Origin: Streptacidiphilus albus JL83
GTDB lineage: Bacteria; Actinomycetota; Actinomycetes; Streptomycetales; Streptomycetaceae
DNA: 64,000 nucleotides
NCBI RefSeq assembly: GCF_000744705.1
Contig: NZ_JQML01000001.1
Span: 3,420,017-3,484,016, forward strand
Direction of reading: 5' to 3'
Under the pieces are notes generated by a model, which made no database searches, was not told where the DNA came from, and saw nothing but the letters and a program-made list of their open reading frames with translations. Made by a program: the position numbers and the translations under genes. Positions 1 through 9,513 of the stretch are shown here, piece after piece. How positions within the stretch are numbered: position 1 is the stretch's first letter; each line of letters begins with the position of its first letter.

Positions 1-2
1 GC

Positions 3-47
3 TGCTTCGAGATCGCGCTCCCGGCCGCCGCCGCGCCCCGGGTCTGA
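3..47 (+). CDS. C-terminal tail of a gene entering from the left
   Basis: The first 47 bases contain an open frame that ends in TGA and would encode a short tail reading CFEIALPAAAAPRV. It is far too short to identify. Being open and on the same strand as the F420 genes is compatible with the end of a real upstream gene, but 14 codons carry little statistical weight. Confidence 0.3.
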   Translation, partial: CFEIALPAAAAPRV

Positions 48-156
48 GCACCCGGCGCCGTCGGCCGACGATCCGTCAACGGATCGGCGGCGGCTCGGCG
101 GCACTCGGCCAGGGGGCGGCCCGGGACCGTCGGACACACCTGCGAGGATGGACGGC

Positions 157-1152
157 ATGCGCATCGTGGTACTGGCCGGAGGAATCGGCGGCGCGCGCTT
201 CCTGCGCGGCCTCAAGCAAGCAGTCGGTCCTGAGGCCGACATCACCGTCATCGGCAACACCGGGGACGACATCCACCTGTTCGGACTGAAGGTCTGTCCG
301 GACCTGGACACCGTCATGTACACCCTGGGCGGCGGCATCCACGAGGAGCAGGGCTGGGGCCGCTCGGACGAGTCCTTCGCGGTCAAGGAGGAACTGAAGG
401 CCTACGGCGTCGGCCCCGAGTGGTTCGGCCTGGGCGACCGGGACTTCGCCACCCATATCGTGCGGACCCAGATGCTGGGCGCGGGCTACCCGTTGAGCGC
501 CGTCACCGAGGCGCTGTGCGACCGCTGGCAGCCGGGGGTGCGGCTGCTGCCGATGTCGGACGACCGGGTCGAGACCCATGTGCTGATCAACCAGGACGGC
601 GAGAAGAAGGCGGTGCACTTCCAGGAGTTCTGGGTGAAGCTGCACGCGACCGTCCCGGCCGAGGCGATCATCCCGGTCGGCGCGGAGTCGGCGGCCCCGG
701 CCCCGGGCGTGCTGGAGGCCATCGCCGCCGCCGATGTGATCATCCTTCCGCCGTCCAACCCGGTGGTGAGCGTGGGCACGATCCTGGCGGTCCCGGGCAT
801 CCGGGCCGCCGTGGCGAAGGCCGCGGCCCCGGTGGTCGGGCTGTCGCCGATCATCGGCGGCGCGCCGGTGCGCGGCATGGCCGACAAGGTGCTGGCCGCC
901 GTCGGGGTGGAGACCTCCGCCGCCGGCGTCGCCCTCCACTACGGCGGCCGGGCGGCCGGCCCGGACGGCACGGCCGGCACCGGGCTGCTGGACGGCTGGC
1001 TGGTCGACACCTCCGACGCGGCCGCCGTGGCCGGGGTGGAGTCCGCCGGGATCGTCTGCCGGGCGGTCCCGCTGTGGATGACCGACGTCGACACCAGCGC
1101 CGAGATGGCGCGCGCTGCGCTGGCCCTGGCCGAGGAGGTGCGGCGCGCATGA
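157..1152 (+). CDS. cofD: 2-phospho-L-lactate transferase (F420 biosynthesis)
   Basis: About 331 residues, the normal length for CofD/FbiA. This cytosolic enzyme joins the activated phospholactate or phosphoenolpyruvate moiety to the deazaflavin Fo, giving F420-0 or dehydro-F420-0. The N-terminus [16 protein letters not shown] is the family's nucleotide-binding start, followed by the VIGNTGDD segment near residue 35. I chose the ATG at 157 over the one at 148 because the family usually begins directly at MRIVVLAGG and a GAGGATGG stretch lies just upstream. The stop overlaps the next start by four bases (ATGA), so it is translationally coupled to fbiB. Identification is by motif and by the neighbour, and is firm. 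Confidence 0.95.
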   Translation: MRIVVLAGGIGGARFLRGLKQAVGPEADITVIGNTGDDIHLFGLKVCPDLDTVMYTLGGGIHEEQGWGRSDESFAVKEELKAYGVGPEWFGLGDRDFATHIVRTQMLGAGYPLSAVTEALCDRWQPGVRLLPMSDDRVETHVLINQDGEKKAVHFQEFWVKLHATVPAEAIIPVGAESAAPAPGVLEAIAAADVIILPPSNPVVSVGTILAVPGIRAAVAKAAAPVVGLSPIIGGAPVRGMADKVLAAVGVETSAAGVALHYGGRAAGPDGTAGTGLLDGWLVDTSDAAAVAGVESAGIVCRAVPLWMTDVDTSAEMARAALALAEEVRRA

Positions 1153-2468
1153 GCACCTTCCGGGCGCTGGGCGTCGAGGGCATCCCCGAGGTGGCCGCCG
1201 GCGACGACCTGGCCGAGCTGCTGCTGGCCGGCTCGGTCGACGGCCTGCCGGTCGCGGAGGGGCTGCGGGACGGCGACATCCTGCTGGTCACCTCGAAGAT
1301 CGTGAGCAAGGCCGAGGGCCGGATCGTCCTGGCCGACGACCGGGAGGCGGCGATCGACGCCGAGACCGTCCGGGTGGTCGCCCGGCGCGGCCGGACCCGG
1401 ATCGTCGAGAACCGGCAGGGCCTGGTGATGGCCGCCGCCGGGGTGGACGCCTCCAACACCCCCTCGGGAACCGTGCTGCTGCTGCCCGAGGACCCGGACG
1501 CCTCGGCCCGGGGGCTGCGCAAGCGGCTCCGGGAGCTCACCGGTGCCCGGATCGCCGTACTGGTCACCGACACCTTCGGCCGCCCCTGGCGGAACGGTCT
1601 CACCGACGTGGCGATCGGCGCGGCCGGCCTGGACGTGCTGGAGGACCACCGGGGCCGGACCGACTCGCACGGCAACGAGCTGGCGCTGACCGTCACCGCC
1701 GTCGCCGACGAGCTGGCCGCCGCCGCCGACCTGGTCAAGGGCAAGGCGACCGGCCGCCCGGTGGCCGTGGTGCGCGGCCTCGGCCACCTGGTCACCGAGG
1801 AGGACGGCCCCGGCGTCCGGCCGCTGATCCGCAACGCCGCCGAGGACATGTTCCGGCTGGGCACCTCGGAGGCGATCCGCGAGGCCGTCACCGGCCGGCG
1901 CACGGTGCGCCGGTTCACCGACGAGCCGGTGGACGGCGGCGCGGTGCGCCGGGCCGTCGCGGCGGCGGTCACCGCGCCCGCGCCGCACCACACCACGCCC
2001 TGGCGCTTCGTCCTGCTGGAGGACCCGGACACCCGGCTCCGGCTGCTGGACGCCATGCTGGCGGCCTGGAACCGGGACCTGAGCGCGCTGGACGGCTGGT
2101 CGGCCGAGCGGATCGCGACCCGGGTCCGGCGCGGCGACGTGCTGCGGGACGCGCCCTACCTGGTGGTGCCCTGCCTGGTGACCGAGGGCGCGCACGACTA
2201 CCCGGACGCCGCCCGGGCCGCCGCCGAGCGGGAGATGTTCGTCGTGGCGATGGGCGCGGCCGTGCAGAACCTGCTGGTCACCCTGGCCGGCGAGGGGCTG
2301 GGCACGGCCTGGGTGTCCTCGACGATGTTCTGCCGCGACACCGTCCGCGAGGTGCTGGCCCTCCCGGCCGGCTGGGACCCGATGGGCGCCGTCGCGGTCG
2401 GCCGCCCGGCCGACGTACCGCCGCCGCGGCCGGAGCGCGGCGCGGAGACGTTCATCGCGGTGCGCTGA
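1149..2468 (+). CDS. fbiB: Bifunctional F420-0:glutamate ligase / FMN-dependent reductase FbiB
   Basis: A 439-residue fusion. The first roughly 240 residues are the CofE-like ligase that adds gamma-linked glutamates to F420-0 ([17 protein letters not shown] and [12 protein letters not shown] are typical). From about residue 245 a nitroreductase-fold domain begins at [20 protein letters not shown] and ends in the [11 protein letters not shown] region; in actinobacterial FbiB this part reduces the dehydro-F420 intermediate. The open frame extends far upstream, but the ATG at 1149 overlaps the cofD stop and places the start on the family N-terminus, so the upstream part is an out-of-frame shadow of cofD. 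The cofD-fbiB pair is the standard actinobacterial F420 operon. Confidence 0.95.
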   Translation: MSTFRALGVEGIPEVAAGDDLAELLLAGSVDGLPVAEGLRDGDILLVTSKIVSKAEGRIVLADDREAAIDAETVRVVARRGRTRIVENRQGLVMAAAGVDASNTPSGTVLLLPEDPDASARGLRKRLRELTGARIAVLVTDTFGRPWRNGLTDVAIGAAGLDVLEDHRGRTDSHGNELALTVTAVADELAAAADLVKGKATGRPVAVVRGLGHLVTEEDGPGVRPLIRNAAEDMFRLGTSEAIREAVTGRRTVRRFTDEPVDGGAVRRAVAAAVTAPAPHHTTPWRFVLLEDPDTRLRLLDAMLAAWNRDLSALDGWSAERIATRVRRGDVLRDAPYLVVPCLVTEGAHDYPDAARAAAEREMFVVAMGAAVQNLLVTLAGEGLGTAWVSSTMFCRDTVREVLALPAGWDPMGAVAVGRPADVPPPRPERGAETFIAVR

Positions 2469-2526
2469 ACCCCGGCCGGACCGCCGCTGCCGAACCGCCG
2501 CTGTCCGACCGCCGCCGGGTGCGGGC

Positions 2527-3639
2527 TCACATCCGGCGGAAGTCGTGCGGCGAGTAGCGGGGGCCTCGGCGCGGCGCGTGCACCCGGATCAGCCGGATCA
2601 GCCGGCAGACCCGGTGCCGGTGCCCGGCGAAGGGCCGGAGCAGCTCCAGCATCCCGGCGTCGTCGGTGCGCTCGCGCCCGGCCAGGGCCCAGCCGACGGT
2701 GTTGGACAGGTGGAAGTCGCCGACCGACACGGCGTCGGCGTCGCCGTTGCAGCGCTGGGTGGTCTCCGCGACGGTCCAGACGCCGATCCCGGGGACGGTG
2801 GTGAGCAGCGCCGCGGCCTCGTCCGCCGGGGCGGCCGAGGCCCGCTCCAGCCGGGGCGCGAGCCGCACCGCGCGGACCACGGTCGCGGCCCGCTTGGCGT
2901 CCACCCCCGCCTCGTGCCAGGCCCAGGAGGGGACCATGGCCCAGTCCCGGGCCGAGGGCGCGAGCCGCATGCCCTCGGGGGCGGGTCCGGGCGCGGGCGT
3001 GCCGAACCGGGTGAGCAGCCGCCGCCAGGCGCGGTGGGCCTCCTCGACGGTGACCTTCTGTTCCAGGACGGCGGGCACCAGTGACTCCAGCACCAACCCG
3101 GTCCGGACCAGTCGGAGCCCGGGGTGGCGGCGGTGGGCGTCGCGCAGCACCGGGTGCGCGGCCGGGTCGAAGCCGGAGGGGTCGTCGTCCGCGCCGAGCA
3201 GCGCCGGGAGGCGGTCGAGCAGCCAGTCCGCGCCGGGCCCCCACGCCTGCGCGCCGACCAGCCCCTCGCCGGGGCTGACCGTCAGCCGCAGTGTCCCGGG
3301 GCCGCCGGGGGTGCGCGAGGCCCGCCACAGCGCCCCGTCGGGGGTGGCCCGGTAGGACGGGTCGCCCGGGCCGCGCCGCAGCACTCCCAGCGTGCCGTGC
3401 AGGTCGAAGGCCCAGCCGGGACGCCAACTGCGGACCGCCGCCACGACCGGGACCGCAGCCGGAGGCGGAGGCGGGACCGGAAGCGCAGCCGGAGGCGGAG
3501 CCTGGACCGGAAGCGCAGCCTGGACCGGGAGCGGAGCCGGGACCGGAGTTCGGTTCACCGCCGTGTGGCCGACACCACCGCTTACTCCGGCCGCTGCCGT
3601 TCCCTTGTCCACCCCTGCAACAGTACGCTCGCGTCCCAC
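2527..3639 (-). CDS. AlkA-like DNA-3-methyladenine glycosylase (HhH-GPD)
   Basis: A 370-residue protein. From about residue 70 it resembles the DNA-3-methyladenine glycosylase II family, which removes alkylated bases in base-excision repair. The helix-hairpin-helix reads TTVPGIGVWTVAET and is followed by VSVGDFHLSN, whose aspartate is in the place of the catalytic residue. The first roughly 65 residues are low-complexity and proline-rich (repeats of PVQA and PAALPVP), which is not typical of the family; a later start is therefore possible, although the GTG at 3639 keeps the frame open. It is convergent with fbiB, with 58 bp between the two stops. Confidence 0.85.
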   Translation of the reverse strand: MGRERTVAGVDKGTAAAGVSGGVGHTAVNRTPVPAPLPVQAALPVQAPPPAALPVPPPPPAAVPVVAAVRSWRPGWAFDLHGTLGVLRRGPGDPSYRATPDGALWRASRTPGGPGTLRLTVSPGEGLVGAQAWGPGADWLLDRLPALLGADDDPSGFDPAAHPVLRDAHRRHPGLRLVRTGLVLESLVPAVLEQKVTVEEAHRAWRRLLTRFGTPAPGPAPEGMRLAPSARDWAMVPSWAWHEAGVDAKRAATVVRAVRLAPRLERASAAPADEAAALLTTVPGIGVWTVAETTQRCNGDADAVSVGDFHLSNTVGWALAGRERTDDAGMLELLRPFAGHRHRVCRLIRLIRVHAPRRGPRYSPHDFRRM

Positions 3640-3776
3640 ACGTCCCTACGGAATCCCCGACCCGAGGAATCCGCCGGTGGCCCGGCCCGGTGCACGGCCT
3701 TTCGAGGCTCGCCCGAGCACCGTGCCGTACAGGTGCGCGATCACGTCCGACCCAAAGGCATAGGCTGGACCCCACC

Positions 3777-4541
3777 ATGAGCCAGACACCCCTCAGCGGC
3801 GCAGCGACCCCCGCCGATCTGCTGCGCTCCGCCCTCGCGTCCGACCCGGCCCGACCGCTGGTCACCTACTACGACGATGCCACCGGCGAGAGAGTCGAAC
3901 TCTCCGTCAAGACCTTCGACAACTGGGTGGCGAAGACCGCCAACCTGTTGCAGGACGATCTCGCCGCGGCCCCCGACGACCGGGTGGCGCTGCTGCTGCC
4001 CGCGCACTGGCAGACCGCCATCTGGCTGTTCGCCTGCTGGTCCGTCGGGTTGACGGTCTGTCCGGGCGGCGACCCGGCCGAGGCCGCGCTGGTGGTGAGC
4101 GGCCCGGACACGCTGGACACCGCACTGGCCTGTCCCGGCGAGCGGGTGGCGCTGGCGCTGCGTCCGCTGGGCGGCCGGTTCCCGGAGCTCCCGGCCGGGT
4201 TCGTGGACTACGCGGCCGAGGTCCCGGCCCAGGGCGACCGCTTCGTGCCGTACGCCCCGGTGGACGCCGACCGGCCGGCCCTGATCGTCGACGGCGAGCT
4301 GCTGACCGGCGCGCGGACGGTGGCGCTGGCCGCCGAGCAGGCGGCCGAACTCGGGCTGTCGGCCGGCGACCGGGTGCTCAGCACCCTGTCCTACGACGAC
4401 TGGGCCGGGCTCGGCGGCGGGCTGCTGGCGCCGCTGGCGGCGGGCGCCTCGGTGGTGCTGTGCCGCAACAGCGAGCAGTTGGAGCCCGAGGTCATGGAGC
4501 AGCGCATCGCCTCCGAGCGGGTCACCCACCGGATCGGCTGA
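3777..4541 (+). CDS. TIGR03089 family protein (adenylate-forming-like fragment)
   Basis: A 254-residue protein beginning MSQTPLSGAATPADLLRSAL. It resembles the actinobacterial TIGR03089 family, which looks like the N-terminal part of an AMP-binding acyl-CoA synthetase (LVTYYDDATGERVELSVKTF, then LLLPAHWQTAIWLFACWSVG) but is much shorter and lacks the full set of adenylation motifs, so catalysis is uncertain. The start was chosen at the ATG that follows a TAGGCT hexamer by ten bases; the long open frame further upstream runs antisense through the glycosylase gene. No function is established for the family. Confidence 0.85.
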   Translation: MSQTPLSGAATPADLLRSALASDPARPLVTYYDDATGERVELSVKTFDNWVAKTANLLQDDLAAAPDDRVALLLPAHWQTAIWLFACWSVGLTVCPGGDPAEAALVVSGPDTLDTALACPGERVALALRPLGGRFPELPAGFVDYAAEVPAQGDRFVPYAPVDADRPALIVDGELLTGARTVALAAEQAAELGLSAGDRVLSTLSYDDWAGLGGGLLAPLAAGASVVLCRNSEQLEPEVMEQRIASERVTHRIG

Positions 4542-4702
4542 CCCGGCGCCGCCGACCGGGGCGCGGGGGCGCGTACGGGGCGCGCGCCGCCCCGGTTGCA
4601 CGCTGCCGTTCGGGCTGCGAACTCCGGGCGGTATCCGCAGCTTTCAGGTCGACCGGCTAGTGTGACCGACTCAGAGCAGCTGTCGACAGAGCGGAGCAGC
4701 AG

Positions 4703-5516
4703 GTGCGGACCGGCGATGGTGCGGGCCCGGTGGGCGAGGACCCCGACCCGGCCGACCTGTGGACCCTCGATCCGGCCACCGGCGAGTACCGGATGCTCCG
4801 CCCCGGCGAGCGCCCCCGCCCCGCGCCGCAGCCCCCGGCGGCCCCGTCACCGGCCCGACCGGCCACGGCCCGGCCGGGCCCGGCCGGGCGGCCCGCCGCC
4901 GCGCGGGGCCCGCACCGGGCCCTGGGTCGGCGGCGCCCTCTGCTTCCTGCTGCTGACCGGCGGCGTCGGCGGCTACCTGCTGCTGCGCGGCGGTGGCAGC
5001 GGCACCGCCGCGGCGGCCGGGACCGCCGCGGCGAGCTGTCGTCCGTCCGCCGCCGCTCCGGCCGCGACGCCGAGCCCGAGCATCGAACCAGCGGTCTCCG
5101 GCAGCTTCCTGAACGGGCCGAAGTCCGACCCCATCGGCATCCGGGTCACCGTCATGGACGGCAGCGGCACCTTCGGCCAGGCCGAGGCGGTCCTGGAGTG
5201 GATGCAGAACGACAAGGACTACCTGCGGTCCAGCAACGGCGGACCGGCCCCGGCGGTCATCCCGAGGACCACCCTGGTCTACGCCCCCGACCATGTCTCC
5301 CAGGCGCGGGCGCTGGCCGCCGCGATGGGCCTGCCGGCCTCGGCGCTGCACGGCGACGGCAACACCAGCGGCGACATCGGGCGAATGGTGCTGACGCTCG
5401 GTCAGGACTTCCACGGCATAGGCAAGCCGTTCGCGGCCCCCGTCACCGCCGCCCCGTCCTCCCCGGCCCCGGCCAACGCCGCCGGCCAGGGGAAGGACGG
5501 ATGCGGCAGCCCGTAG
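4703..5516 (+). CDS. Membrane-anchored LytR C-terminal-domain protein, apparently frameshifted
   Basis: Two reading frames are needed to make one sensible protein. From the GTG at 4703 the first frame gives EDPDPADLWTLDPATGEYRM and a proline-rich linker. A second frame, in register with the stop at 5516, gives a single membrane span (WVGGALCFLLLTGGVGGYLL) and a LytR_C-like domain (GIRVTVMDGSGTFGQAEAVL through DIGRMVLTLGQDF). The switch falls in the GC-rich stretch about 4880-4920 and requires one extra base, or two missing, relative to an intact gene. It lies directly upstream of an LCP-family gene, fitting a cell-envelope role. Whether the break is genuine or an assembly error cannot be told here. 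Confidence 0.75.
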
Positions 5517-5564
5517 CCCGGCGCGTCCCGGGCCCACGCCCGAGCACGAAGGCAGGCAGCCCCG

Positions 5565-7205
5565 TTGACCAGCGACAACGCCTCACCACGCGGTGACCGA
5601 AAGCAGCCAGGACGACGGCGCGCCGGTGGCCGGAGCAGCAGCCGGAGCAGCAGCGGCACCCGGGGGCGGCGGCTGCTGCCACGCGGGCCGCTGGTCCGCC
5701 GGGTGGCGCTGGGCTGCGGACTGCTGGTGGTGCTGGGCTGCGTCGGCGGCTGGGGCTACGTCTCCTACCTGGACGGCAACATCAAGCACGGTGCGCTGAG
5801 CTTCGGCGACCAGGGCGTGGCCCAGCCGGACGCCGGCGGCGGCACCCCGCTGAACATCCTGCTGATCGGCTCGGACACCCGGGACACCGCCGCCGACCTG
5901 GCCCTCGGCGGCTCCCACGACTCCGTCGGCGGACCGGCGCACGCGGACGTGGAGATGCTGCTGCACGTGTCGGCGGACCGCAGCAACGCCTCGCTGATCA
6001 GCATTCCGCGCGACACCATGGTGGACATCCCCGCCTGCACCGATCCGGCGACCGGCAAGGTCTACCCGGAGTCGCCGCACGAGCAGATCACCGACAGCCT
6101 GTCGCACGGCGGCCCCGGCTGCACCGTCTACACCTGGCACCAGTTGACGGGCATTCACATCGACCACTACATGATGGTCGACTTCGGCGGCGTGGTCAGC
6201 ATGGCGGACGCCATCGGCGGCGTCCCGGTGTGCACCACCGACAATGTCGCCGACCCGTACTCGCACCTGCGGCTGACCAAGGGCGACCATGTGGTGCAGG
6301 GCGTCCAGGCGTTGGAGTGGCTGCGCTCCCGGCACGGCTTCGGCGACGGCAGCGACCTCTACCGGACCCAGGTCCAGCACATGTACCTGACCTCGATGAT
6401 GCGCCGGCTGACCTCCGCCGGGACGCTCACCGACCCGGGCCGGGTGCTCTCCCTCGCCGACGCCGCGACCAGGGCGCTGACCGTGGACGACGGCCTGGAC
6501 AGCGTCGGCAAACTGGTCGGCCTGGCGGCGCAGTTGAGGGACCTCAGGCCGGAGCGGCTGACCACGGCGACCATGCCCTACGCGGCCGACCCGAGCAATC
6601 CCCGGGCCTGGGTGATCCCGATGCCGGGTGACGCGCAGCGGCTGTTCGCGATGGTGCGCGGCGACGTCCCGCTGGACGCCCGCGGCCCGGCCGCACCGCC
6701 GCCGTCGCCCGCCGCGCAGCCGGCCCGGCCGGCCGCCTCCGCGAGCGGGGACGACTCAGCGAGCGGGGACGCCTCCGCGAGCGGCGACGCCTCCCCGAGT
6801 GGGGCCGCGCCGGGGCCGTCCGCCGTCCGGCTGCTGGTCGAGAACGGCAGCGGGGTGCCGGGGCGCGCCACCGCGCTCACCGCCGCCCTGCGCGAGGCCG
6901 GCTTCGCCCAGGCCAGGAACGGGCACAACGCCCCGCTGCGGCAGCTGAGCACCTCGCTGGCCTATCCCCCGGCCGACGCGGCCGCGGCGGCCGCCGTGGC
7001 CGCCGCGCTGCACCTGCCGCCGGGCAGCCTGCGACAGGCCGCCGAGCTGGACCGGCCGACGCTGGTGATCGGTGCGGACTGGCCCGACGGCGAAGCCTTC
7101 CCGACCGTCTCCACCCCCTCGGCGGGTGCGGTGCCGACCAGCGCCCCGCTGCAGAGCGGCGACCAGACCAGGTGCGCCAAGGTGAACCCGGTCTACAGCT
7201 GGTGA
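5565..7205 (+). CDS. LCP (LytR-CpsA-Psr) family cell-wall ligase with LytR_C domain
   Basis: A 546-residue protein with a basic N-terminus, one membrane span (about residues 45-65, RRVALGCGLLVVLGCVGGWG) and an extracellular LCP domain. Family hallmarks are LNILLIGSDTR, LISIPRDTMVDIP and LEWLRSRHGFGDGSDLYR. LCP proteins transfer undecaprenyl-linked glycopolymers to peptidoglycan. After an Ala/Ser-rich linker with AS-GDAS repeats (about residues 385-420) comes a LytR_C domain (VRLLVENGSGVPGRA onward). The TTG at 5565 was taken as start because it gives a normal N-terminus just after the upstream LytR_C gene; the ribosome site is weak. The exact polymer transferred is unknown. Confidence 0.88.
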   Translation: MTSDNASPRGDRKQPGRRRAGGRSSSRSSSGTRGRRLLPRGPLVRRVALGCGLLVVLGCVGGWGYVSYLDGNIKHGALSFGDQGVAQPDAGGGTPLNILLIGSDTRDTAADLALGGSHDSVGGPAHADVEMLLHVSADRSNASLISIPRDTMVDIPACTDPATGKVYPESPHEQITDSLSHGGPGCTVYTWHQLTGIHIDHYMMVDFGGVVSMADAIGGVPVCTTDNVADPYSHLRLTKGDHVVQGVQALEWLRSRHGFGDGSDLYRTQVQHMYLTSMMRRLTSAGTLTDPGRVLSLADAATRALTVDDGLDSVGKLVGLAAQLRDLRPERLTTATMPYAADPSNPRAWVIPMPGDAQRLFAMVRGDVPLDARGPAAPPPSPAAQPARPAASASGDDSASGDASASGDASPSGAAPGPSAVRLLVENGSGVPGRATALTAALREAGFAQARNGHNAPLRQLSTSLAYPPADAAAAAAVAAALHLPPGSLRQAAELDRPTLVIGADWPDGEAFPTVSTPSAGAVPTSAPLQSGDQTRCAKVNPVYSW

Positions 7206-7237
7206 CCGGAGTCGGCGCCCCCGGCGGCTCCGATCGC

Positions 7238-8347
7238 TCAGGCCGGGCGGGTGGCGGCGCCGGGTCCGGCGCCGACCGAGCCCGGGGCCGGGGCAGTGCT
7301 GGCGATCACCCGGCGGGCCAGGGACCGGGGGCTGGTCAGGAAGCCCCAGCCCCAGGACATGTGCATGGTGGCCAGGGCGACCGGCAGTTGGGCCCGGGCC
7401 GCGACCGACAGGCCCCGGCCCTCGCGCAGCGAGCCGGCCGCGATCGCCGCCACGTAGCCGCCGGGCAGCACCAGCAGCCAGGGGCTGAGCACCGCGCCGC
7501 CGACCAGGCCGAGCCCGACGCCGAGCACGGCGGCCGGCGGGGCCAGGTAGCGGAGGTTGACCGAGCCCCGGTGGTAGCGGGTGACCACCCGGCGCCAGCG
7601 GCCGTAGTCGTGGTACTGCCGGGCCAGGGCCCGGACGCTGGGCCGGGGGCGGTAGGTCACCCGCAGGTCCGGGGTGAACCAGACCAGCCCGCCGTCCTGG
7701 CGGATCCGGTAGTTCAGCTCCCAGTCCTGGGCCCGGAGGAACTCCTCGTTGTAGCCGCCCTGCCGTTCCAGCACCTCGCGCCGGAACACGCCGAGGTAGA
7801 CGGTGTCGGCCGGGGCCGCCTCGCCGCCGGTGTGGAAGGCGGCGTTGCCGACCCCGATCCGGGAGGTCATCGCGGCGGCGACGGCCTTCTCCCACTCGGT
7901 CTCGCCCTCGGCGTGCATGATCCCGCCGACGTTGACCGCACCGGTCCCGTCCAGCAGCCGGACGGCGGTGGCGATGTAGCCGGGCGTCAGCAGCCCGTGC
8001 CCGTCGACCCGGACCACGACCGGGTGGCGTGAGCCCCGGATCGCGGCGTTGAGGCCGGCCGGGGTCCGCCCGGTCGGGTTGCGCACCGTCCGCACCTCGC
8101 GCGCGGTGCCGGCGGTCTCGGCCACGAGCTCGGCGGCGATCGCGTCGGTGTCGTCGGTGGACGGACCGAGCGCGATCACCACCTCGACGTCACCTGGGTA
8201 CTCCTGCGCGAGGATCCGCTCGACGGAATCGCGCAGGTAGCGGGACTCGTTGAGCACGGGCATGATCACCGAGACGGCGGGGACCGGGGCGGAAGCCCGG
8301 TCCGCGGGCCGGTCGTCCGGTTCCGGAGAGGCGGGGGTGGCGTTCAT
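7238..8347 (-). CDS. Family 2 glycosyltransferase, membrane associated
   Basis: A 369-residue GT-A glycosyltransferase. The nucleotide-binding start is VSVIMPVLNESRYLRDSVER, the DXD-like motif is VVRVDGHGLLTPGYI, and the acceptor-side motif EEFLRAQDWELNYRIRQDGG contains the QDWE-like catalytic sequence. Two hydrophobic segments near residues 270-320 suggest membrane anchoring. It ends 32 bp from the LCP gene (convergent), so the two are separate transcripts, but both fit cell-surface glycan assembly. The ATG at 8347 lies nine bases after a TACCGT hexamer on the minus strand. Substrate unknown. Confidence 0.85.
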   Translation of the reverse strand: MNATPASPEPDDRPADRASAPVPAVSVIMPVLNESRYLRDSVERILAQEYPGDVEVVIALGPSTDDTDAIAAELVAETAGTAREVRTVRNPTGRTPAGLNAAIRGSRHPVVVRVDGHGLLTPGYIATAVRLLDGTGAVNVGGIMHAEGETEWEKAVAAAMTSRIGVGNAAFHTGGEAAPADTVYLGVFRREVLERQGGYNEEFLRAQDWELNYRIRQDGGLVWFTPDLRVTYRPRPSVRALARQYHDYGRWRRVVTRYHRGSVNLRYLAPPAAVLGVGLGLVGGAVLSPWLLVLPGGYVAAIAAGSLREGRGLSVAARAQLPVALATMHMSWGWGFLTSPRSLARRVIASTAPAPGSVGAGPGAATRPA

Positions 8348-8442
8348 ATGGAGGAAACGGTACCGCCGCCACCCGTGCCGCGCCGAACCGGCGGCGCTCC
8401 GTCACCCCCGCCCCCGGCCCCCGGCCCGCCCTCCGGCCCGGC

Positions 8443-9180
8443 TCAGCCGGCGTGCCGAGCCAGCGGGTTGGAGCCGATCGAGTTGGCGATGGCGAAGCTG
8501 ACCGTGCCGGAGCGGTAGCGGTCGTCCGACCATTCGATCGGCCGTCCGGCGTGGGTGGTGGTGGTGCGCCGGATCCGCAGCAGCGGCCCGCCGCGCCGGA
8601 TGCCGAGCAGCTCGGCGTCCTGGGTGCCGGCCGCGACCGCGTCGATGATGTGCTCGCCGTAGGCGAAGATGATGCCGATGTCCTCGTAGAGGGCCTGGAC
8701 GACCGACTCCGAGTCCGGCGGGATCCGCTCCACCGCCTCGGCCATCCACATCGGGTAGACATTGCGCTCGACCAGGGCCGGCTCCCCGTCCAGCCCCCGG
8801 ATCCGGAGTACCTGGAGCACCGGGTCGCCGATGTCGATCAGCAACCGCTCGGCGTCCTCCGGGGTGGCCGGGCGGCGCGACTGCTCGATCACCAGGCCGG
8901 TCGCGGTGCGCCCCATGGCGCGGGCCCACTGGGCGAAGCTGCGGAGCTCGGCGAAGCTCTGGCTGCGCCGGTTGCCGAGGACGACCCGGCGGGCGCCCTG
9001 CCGGGAGCCGATCCGGCCCTCGGCGGTGAGCGCGGCCACGGCCTGACGGACCGTGCCCCGCGAGACCTCGTAGCGGGAGGCCAGTTCGCTCTCGGTGGGG
9101 AGGGTGCCTCCGACCGGGTACTCCCCCCGGTCGATGGCCTGACGCAGTTCCTCGGCGATCTCCTCGTGGCGTGCAGCCAT
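8443..9180 (-). CDS. GntR family regulator with UTRA ligand domain (HutC/PhnF type)
   Basis: A 245-residue regulator. Residues about 5-70 are the winged helix (IAEELRQAIDRGEYPVGGTL, SRYEVSRGTVRQAVAALTAEG) and about 85-235 the UTRA effector domain (PVLQVLRIRGLDGEPALVER, PLLRIRRTTTTHAGRPIEWS). I took the ATG at 9180 because an AGGGAGG ribosome site precedes it and the helix starts immediately; the frame is open further upstream but without support. It faces an ABC importer operon across 333 bp that contains a perfect inverted repeat, so it probably represses or co-regulates that operon and itself. The ligand is unknown. Confidence 0.9.
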   Translation of the reverse strand: MAARHEEIAEELRQAIDRGEYPVGGTLPTESELASRYEVSRGTVRQAVAALTAEGRIGSRQGARRVVLGNRRSQSFAELRSFAQWARAMGRTATGLVIEQSRRPATPEDAERLLIDIGDPVLQVLRIRGLDGEPALVERNVYPMWMAEAVERIPPDSESVVQALYEDIGIIFAYGEHIIDAVAAGTQDAELLGIRRGGPLLRIRRTTTTHAGRPIEWSDDRYRSGTVSFAIANSIGSNPLARHAG

Positions 9181-9426
9181 GGCGCGGACCTCCCTGTCGG
9201 ACGTGTGGTACGGGGCTGGCTGTGCACAGACAGGTCGCATGCGGACGGGGTCCCCCTCCGTCTCCCAACTGCGGCCCGGCGGCACGGGCGAAGCGGCGTG
9301 ATCGTACCGTTATCCGCCGGTGACGGGAAATGCGGTCCGAAGCAGCGGAATACCGTCAGGTAACGGCACGCAGTTGTCCAGCCCCTGTTCACACTCCCGT
9401 CACTCTGCTCGTGCGTACTGTCATCA

Positions 9427-9442
9427 ACTTGTCCGAACAAGT
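9427..9442. promoter_or_regulatory. Inverted repeat, candidate GntR operator
   Basis: ACTTGT-CCGA-ACAAGT is a perfect 6-4-6 inverted repeat in the region between the divergent GntR regulator and the lipoprotein gene, about 72 bp upstream of the latter's start. Its GT...AC core with symmetric arms resembles HutC-subfamily operators. The rest of the 333-bp intergenic region shows no gene. Confidence 0.5.
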
Positions 9443-9513
9443 ACCGCCGGACAGGCAGCCCGAAGGCCCGAGCCTTCCGGCCCTCCTTCAGACGCCTTTA
9501 ATCAGGAGCCATC

